From Candidatus Planktophila sp. (lineage in GTDB: Bacteria > Actinomycetota > Actinomycetes > Nanopelagicales > Nanopelagicaceae): 36,168 nucleotides of DNA. Shown one piece after another: positions 34,577 to 36,168 of this stretch. The stretch spans positions 1-36,168 of the forward strand of contig JAIOWZ010000013.1 of assembly GCA_021741905.1 (NCBI GenBank), given 5' to 3'. The notes under the pieces are model-generated. The model was not told where the DNA came from. It did no database searches and worked only from the letters and a program-made list of their open reading frames with translations. Made by a program: the position numbers and the translations under genes. Position 1 is the stretch's first letter. Each line of letters opens with the position of its first letter.

Positions 34577-35869
34577 GTGGCCCGATACGCAATTGATCTC
34601 GCACCTTTACGAAAGTCCAAGGACTTTTCCTTATTGTGGGCTGCCGGTTTGATCTCCTACTTCGGCTCGATGATCACCTATGTTGCGGTGCCCTTTCAAA
34701 TCAAAGAACTGACCGGCTCTTATGTTGCAGTTGCCATTAGTGGCTTAGTGGAAATCCTTCCCCTGATCATCTTTGGCCTTTATGGCGGAGTTTTAGCCGA
34801 TGCCCTAGATCGCAAGAAATTGATTTGGGTAACCGAGCTACTCTCCCTTCTTTTCACCGCAATTTTGCTGATTAATTCCATGATGGATTCACCTAGCCTG
34901 CTACTGATCTACATCGTCTCAGGATTATTTGCTGCAACCAGTGGATTGCGCCAACCTGCGATGCAGGCAGCCCTTCCTCGGCTTGTCGATCATGAAGATA
35001 TGACAGCTGCTGCGGCGTTGATGAGTTTGCGTTGGCAAATTGGCGTGATTGTGGGGCCAGCCATTGGTGGAATTTTGATTTCAACATATTCAGTGGCAGT
35101 TGGCTATGCCGCAGATATTGCAACCTTCATCATTTCAATTGCATTAATCGCCTTTATGAAAAACATCCCACCCTCCCACGAGGCTGAAGCCCCATCCCTG
35201 TCAGCATTAATTGATGGTGTGAAATATGCATTCAGCCGAAAGGATTTACTGGGCACCTACCTCATTGATTTGGCTGCAATGTTTTTTGCGATGCCCACCG
35301 CACTTATTCCATTTTGGGCCGATCAGTTAGGTGCACCGTGGGCCCTGGGTCTGCTCTATGCCGCAGGAACAATTGGTTCTATTGCAATTGTCCTCACAAG
35401 TGGTTGGGCAAAAAATGTTCACTTCTATGGTCGGGCAATTATGTGGGCAGCAATTGGTTGGGGCGTAGCCATCGCCTTATCGGGTGCGACTAATTACCTA
35501 TGGCTGGTACTTCTGTTTCTCACTTTGGCTGGTGCATCGGACATGATTAGCGCCCTCTTTAGATCTGCAATGTGGAACCAAACCATCCCCGACAATCTTC
35601 GCGGACGCCTTGCCGGAATTGAGTTGCTCTCTTATTCAATAGGACCACTAGCCGGTCAGATGAGAGCAGCTTCTATGGCTGCGGCTACTACTTTAAGTAT
35701 CTCGGTAACAAGTGGTGGAATCATTTGTGTGATCGTGGTCGTGCTACTGGCCAGTTTCTTGCCGGATTTCAGAAAATTCGACATCAGAACCAACAAATAT
35801 GCCCTCGAAAACCAGAAAATGGCGGAAAAATTACCCACAAACCCTCAATCCGAGGAGGAGATTTCATAA
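34577..35869 (+). CDS. MFS exporter (EntS/DHA3-like)
   Basis: A 430-residue polytopic membrane protein with about 12 helices. The N-terminal LRKSKDFSLLWAAGLISYFGSMITYVAVPFQIKELTGS and the loop GGVLADALDRKKLIWVTEL fit the DHA3/EntS branch of the major facilitator superfamily, which includes enterobactin and macrolide exporters. Substrate unknown. GTG 34577 has AAGG 7 bases upstream; it starts 25 bases after panB and is probably on the same transcript. The hydrophilic C-terminal tail (about 35 residues) is charged. Confidence 0.85.
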   Translation: MARYAIDLAPLRKSKDFSLLWAAGLISYFGSMITYVAVPFQIKELTGSYVAVAISGLVEILPLIIFGLYGGVLADALDRKKLIWVTELLSLLFTAILLINSMMDSPSLLLIYIVSGLFAATSGLRQPAMQAALPRLVDHEDMTAAAALMSLRWQIGVIVGPAIGGILISTYSVAVGYAADIATFIISIALIAFMKNIPPSHEAEAPSLSALIDGVKYAFSRKDLLGTYLIDLAAMFFAMPTALIPFWADQLGAPWALGLLYAAGTIGSIAIVLTSGWAKNVHFYGRAIMWAAIGWGVAIALSGATNYLWLVLLFLTLAGASDMISALFRSAMWNQTIPDNLRGRLAGIELLSYSIGPLAGQMRAASMAAATTLSISVTSGGIICVIVVVLLASFLPDFRKFDIRTNKYALENQKMAEKLPTNPQSEEEIS

Positions 35870-36095
35870 CTTGACAGATTTTTGTGGGATTTTTACAAGT
35901 TTTCGCAAAATCAATACATCATGTAAATAAAAAATGGCGAAATCTTCGCAAATGCATAAATATTTTCAAATATAAATTTGCGACACGCGCTAAATAATTT
36001 GTCACAAAATGTTGGCATTTTTGCCCAAATGATGTCACGCTTATCCACGAACAGGTTTGGGTGACGGATCCGAACCATTCCGATAGGAGAAGTAC
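35870..36095 (+). promoter_or_regulatory. AT-rich upstream region of H1-like gene
   Basis: This 226-base gap is clearly richer in A and T than the flanking genes. It holds TTGACA (35871-35876), a perfect -35 hexamer, with TACAAG 17 bases later as a weak -10 box. Two copies of TTCGCAAA occur (near 35903 and 35947), the second forming the small hairpin GCGAA-ATC-TTCGC. AGGAGA precedes the next start codon. No convincing gene is present. Confidence 0.4.
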
Positions 36096-36168
36096 GTGGC
36101 CGCAGCAAAGAAAGCAGCACCAAAGAAGCGCAAGAAGGCAGCAGCACCAGCTGCACCAAAGAAGCGCC
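36096..36168 (+). CDS. histone-H1-like basic protein (start only)
   Basis: The first 24 codons of a gene cut by the window edge. From GTG 36096, with AGGAGA 6 bases upstream, the protein begins with almost only Ala, Lys, Pro and Arg (AAAKKAAPKKRKK, then AAAPAAPKKR). Such tails occur in histone-H1-like and HU-tail nucleoid proteins of actinobacteria and would bind DNA. The folded part, if any, lies beyond the window, so the family is not certain. Confidence 0.6.
   Translation, partial: MAAAKKAAPKKRKKAAAPAAPKKR

Noticed and set aside
35911-36159. Minus-strand ORF across the AT-rich gap at the right end
   Set aside because: It runs antisense through the start of the H1-like gene, has low-complexity composition and no ribosome binding site.

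Overview
The window looks like chromosome of a streamlined, moderate-GC actinobacterium, most likely an aquatic member of the Nanopelagicales/acI group ('Candidatus Planktophila'-like). This is inferred from: a two-gene CarR-type lycopene cyclase next to a Brp/Blh carotene dioxygenase (retinal synthesis, as in rhodopsin-bearing freshwater actinobacteria); a dnaG-dgt-dusB-glyS-zur-uppS-recO-leuA neighbourhood resembling the actinobacterial core; a GlnA2-like glutamine synthetase; tRNA genes without encoded CCA; and very short intergenic spaces. No phage, transposon, CRISPR array or rRNA is seen.

Layout. (1) 1-2.7 kb: cold-shock protein, M23 peptidase, blh divergent from the crtYc-crtYd pair, and tRNA-Met. 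(2) 2.7-8.7 kb, the least conserved part: an unrecognised 371-aa protein with a possible 40-aa membrane peptide after it, a small PH-domain protein, a DUF4333-like lipoprotein, a Gfo/Idh/MocA oxidoreductase, an orphan NarL-type regulator, an 85-aa protein resembling the DnaX C-terminus, and a secreted GH25 muramidase. (3) 8.7-12 kb: divergent glpD and glpK. (4) 12-17.3 kb: GH36 alpha-galactosidase divergent from galT-galE-galK, which together release galactose and run the Leloir pathway. (5) 17.3-24.3 kb, minus strand: glyS, dusB, a DUF218 protein, dgt, dnaG, tRNA-Asn, a Tat-exported Rieske protein and an ACT-domain protein. (6) 24.4-27.3 kb: a zinc/iron-responsive locus (small ABM-domain protein <- Fur/Zur box -> ZIP transporter + Fur/Zur repressor), then uppS and recO. 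(7) 27.3-33.7 kb, minus strand: nadE, a cysteine-rich leader peptide, cysK, cysE, glnA2 and leuA. (8) 33.7 kb to the end: panB, an MFS exporter and the start of a lysine/alanine/proline-rich histone-H1-like gene.

The most notable signals are regulatory. A TANNNT hexamer lies exactly 6 bases (5 or 7 in one case each) before the start codon of twelve ORFs, which indicates widespread leaderless transcription. In several cases it overlaps the stop codon of the upstream gene. One of these leaderless ORFs is a 25-codon peptide ending in a run rich in Cys codons, directly before cysK-cysE. It has the architecture of a cysteine-sensing attenuator. A second unusual arrangement is the Rieske gene, whose ATG begins one base after the 3' end of tRNA-Asn, so that tRNA 3'-processing could itself create a near-leaderless mRNA.
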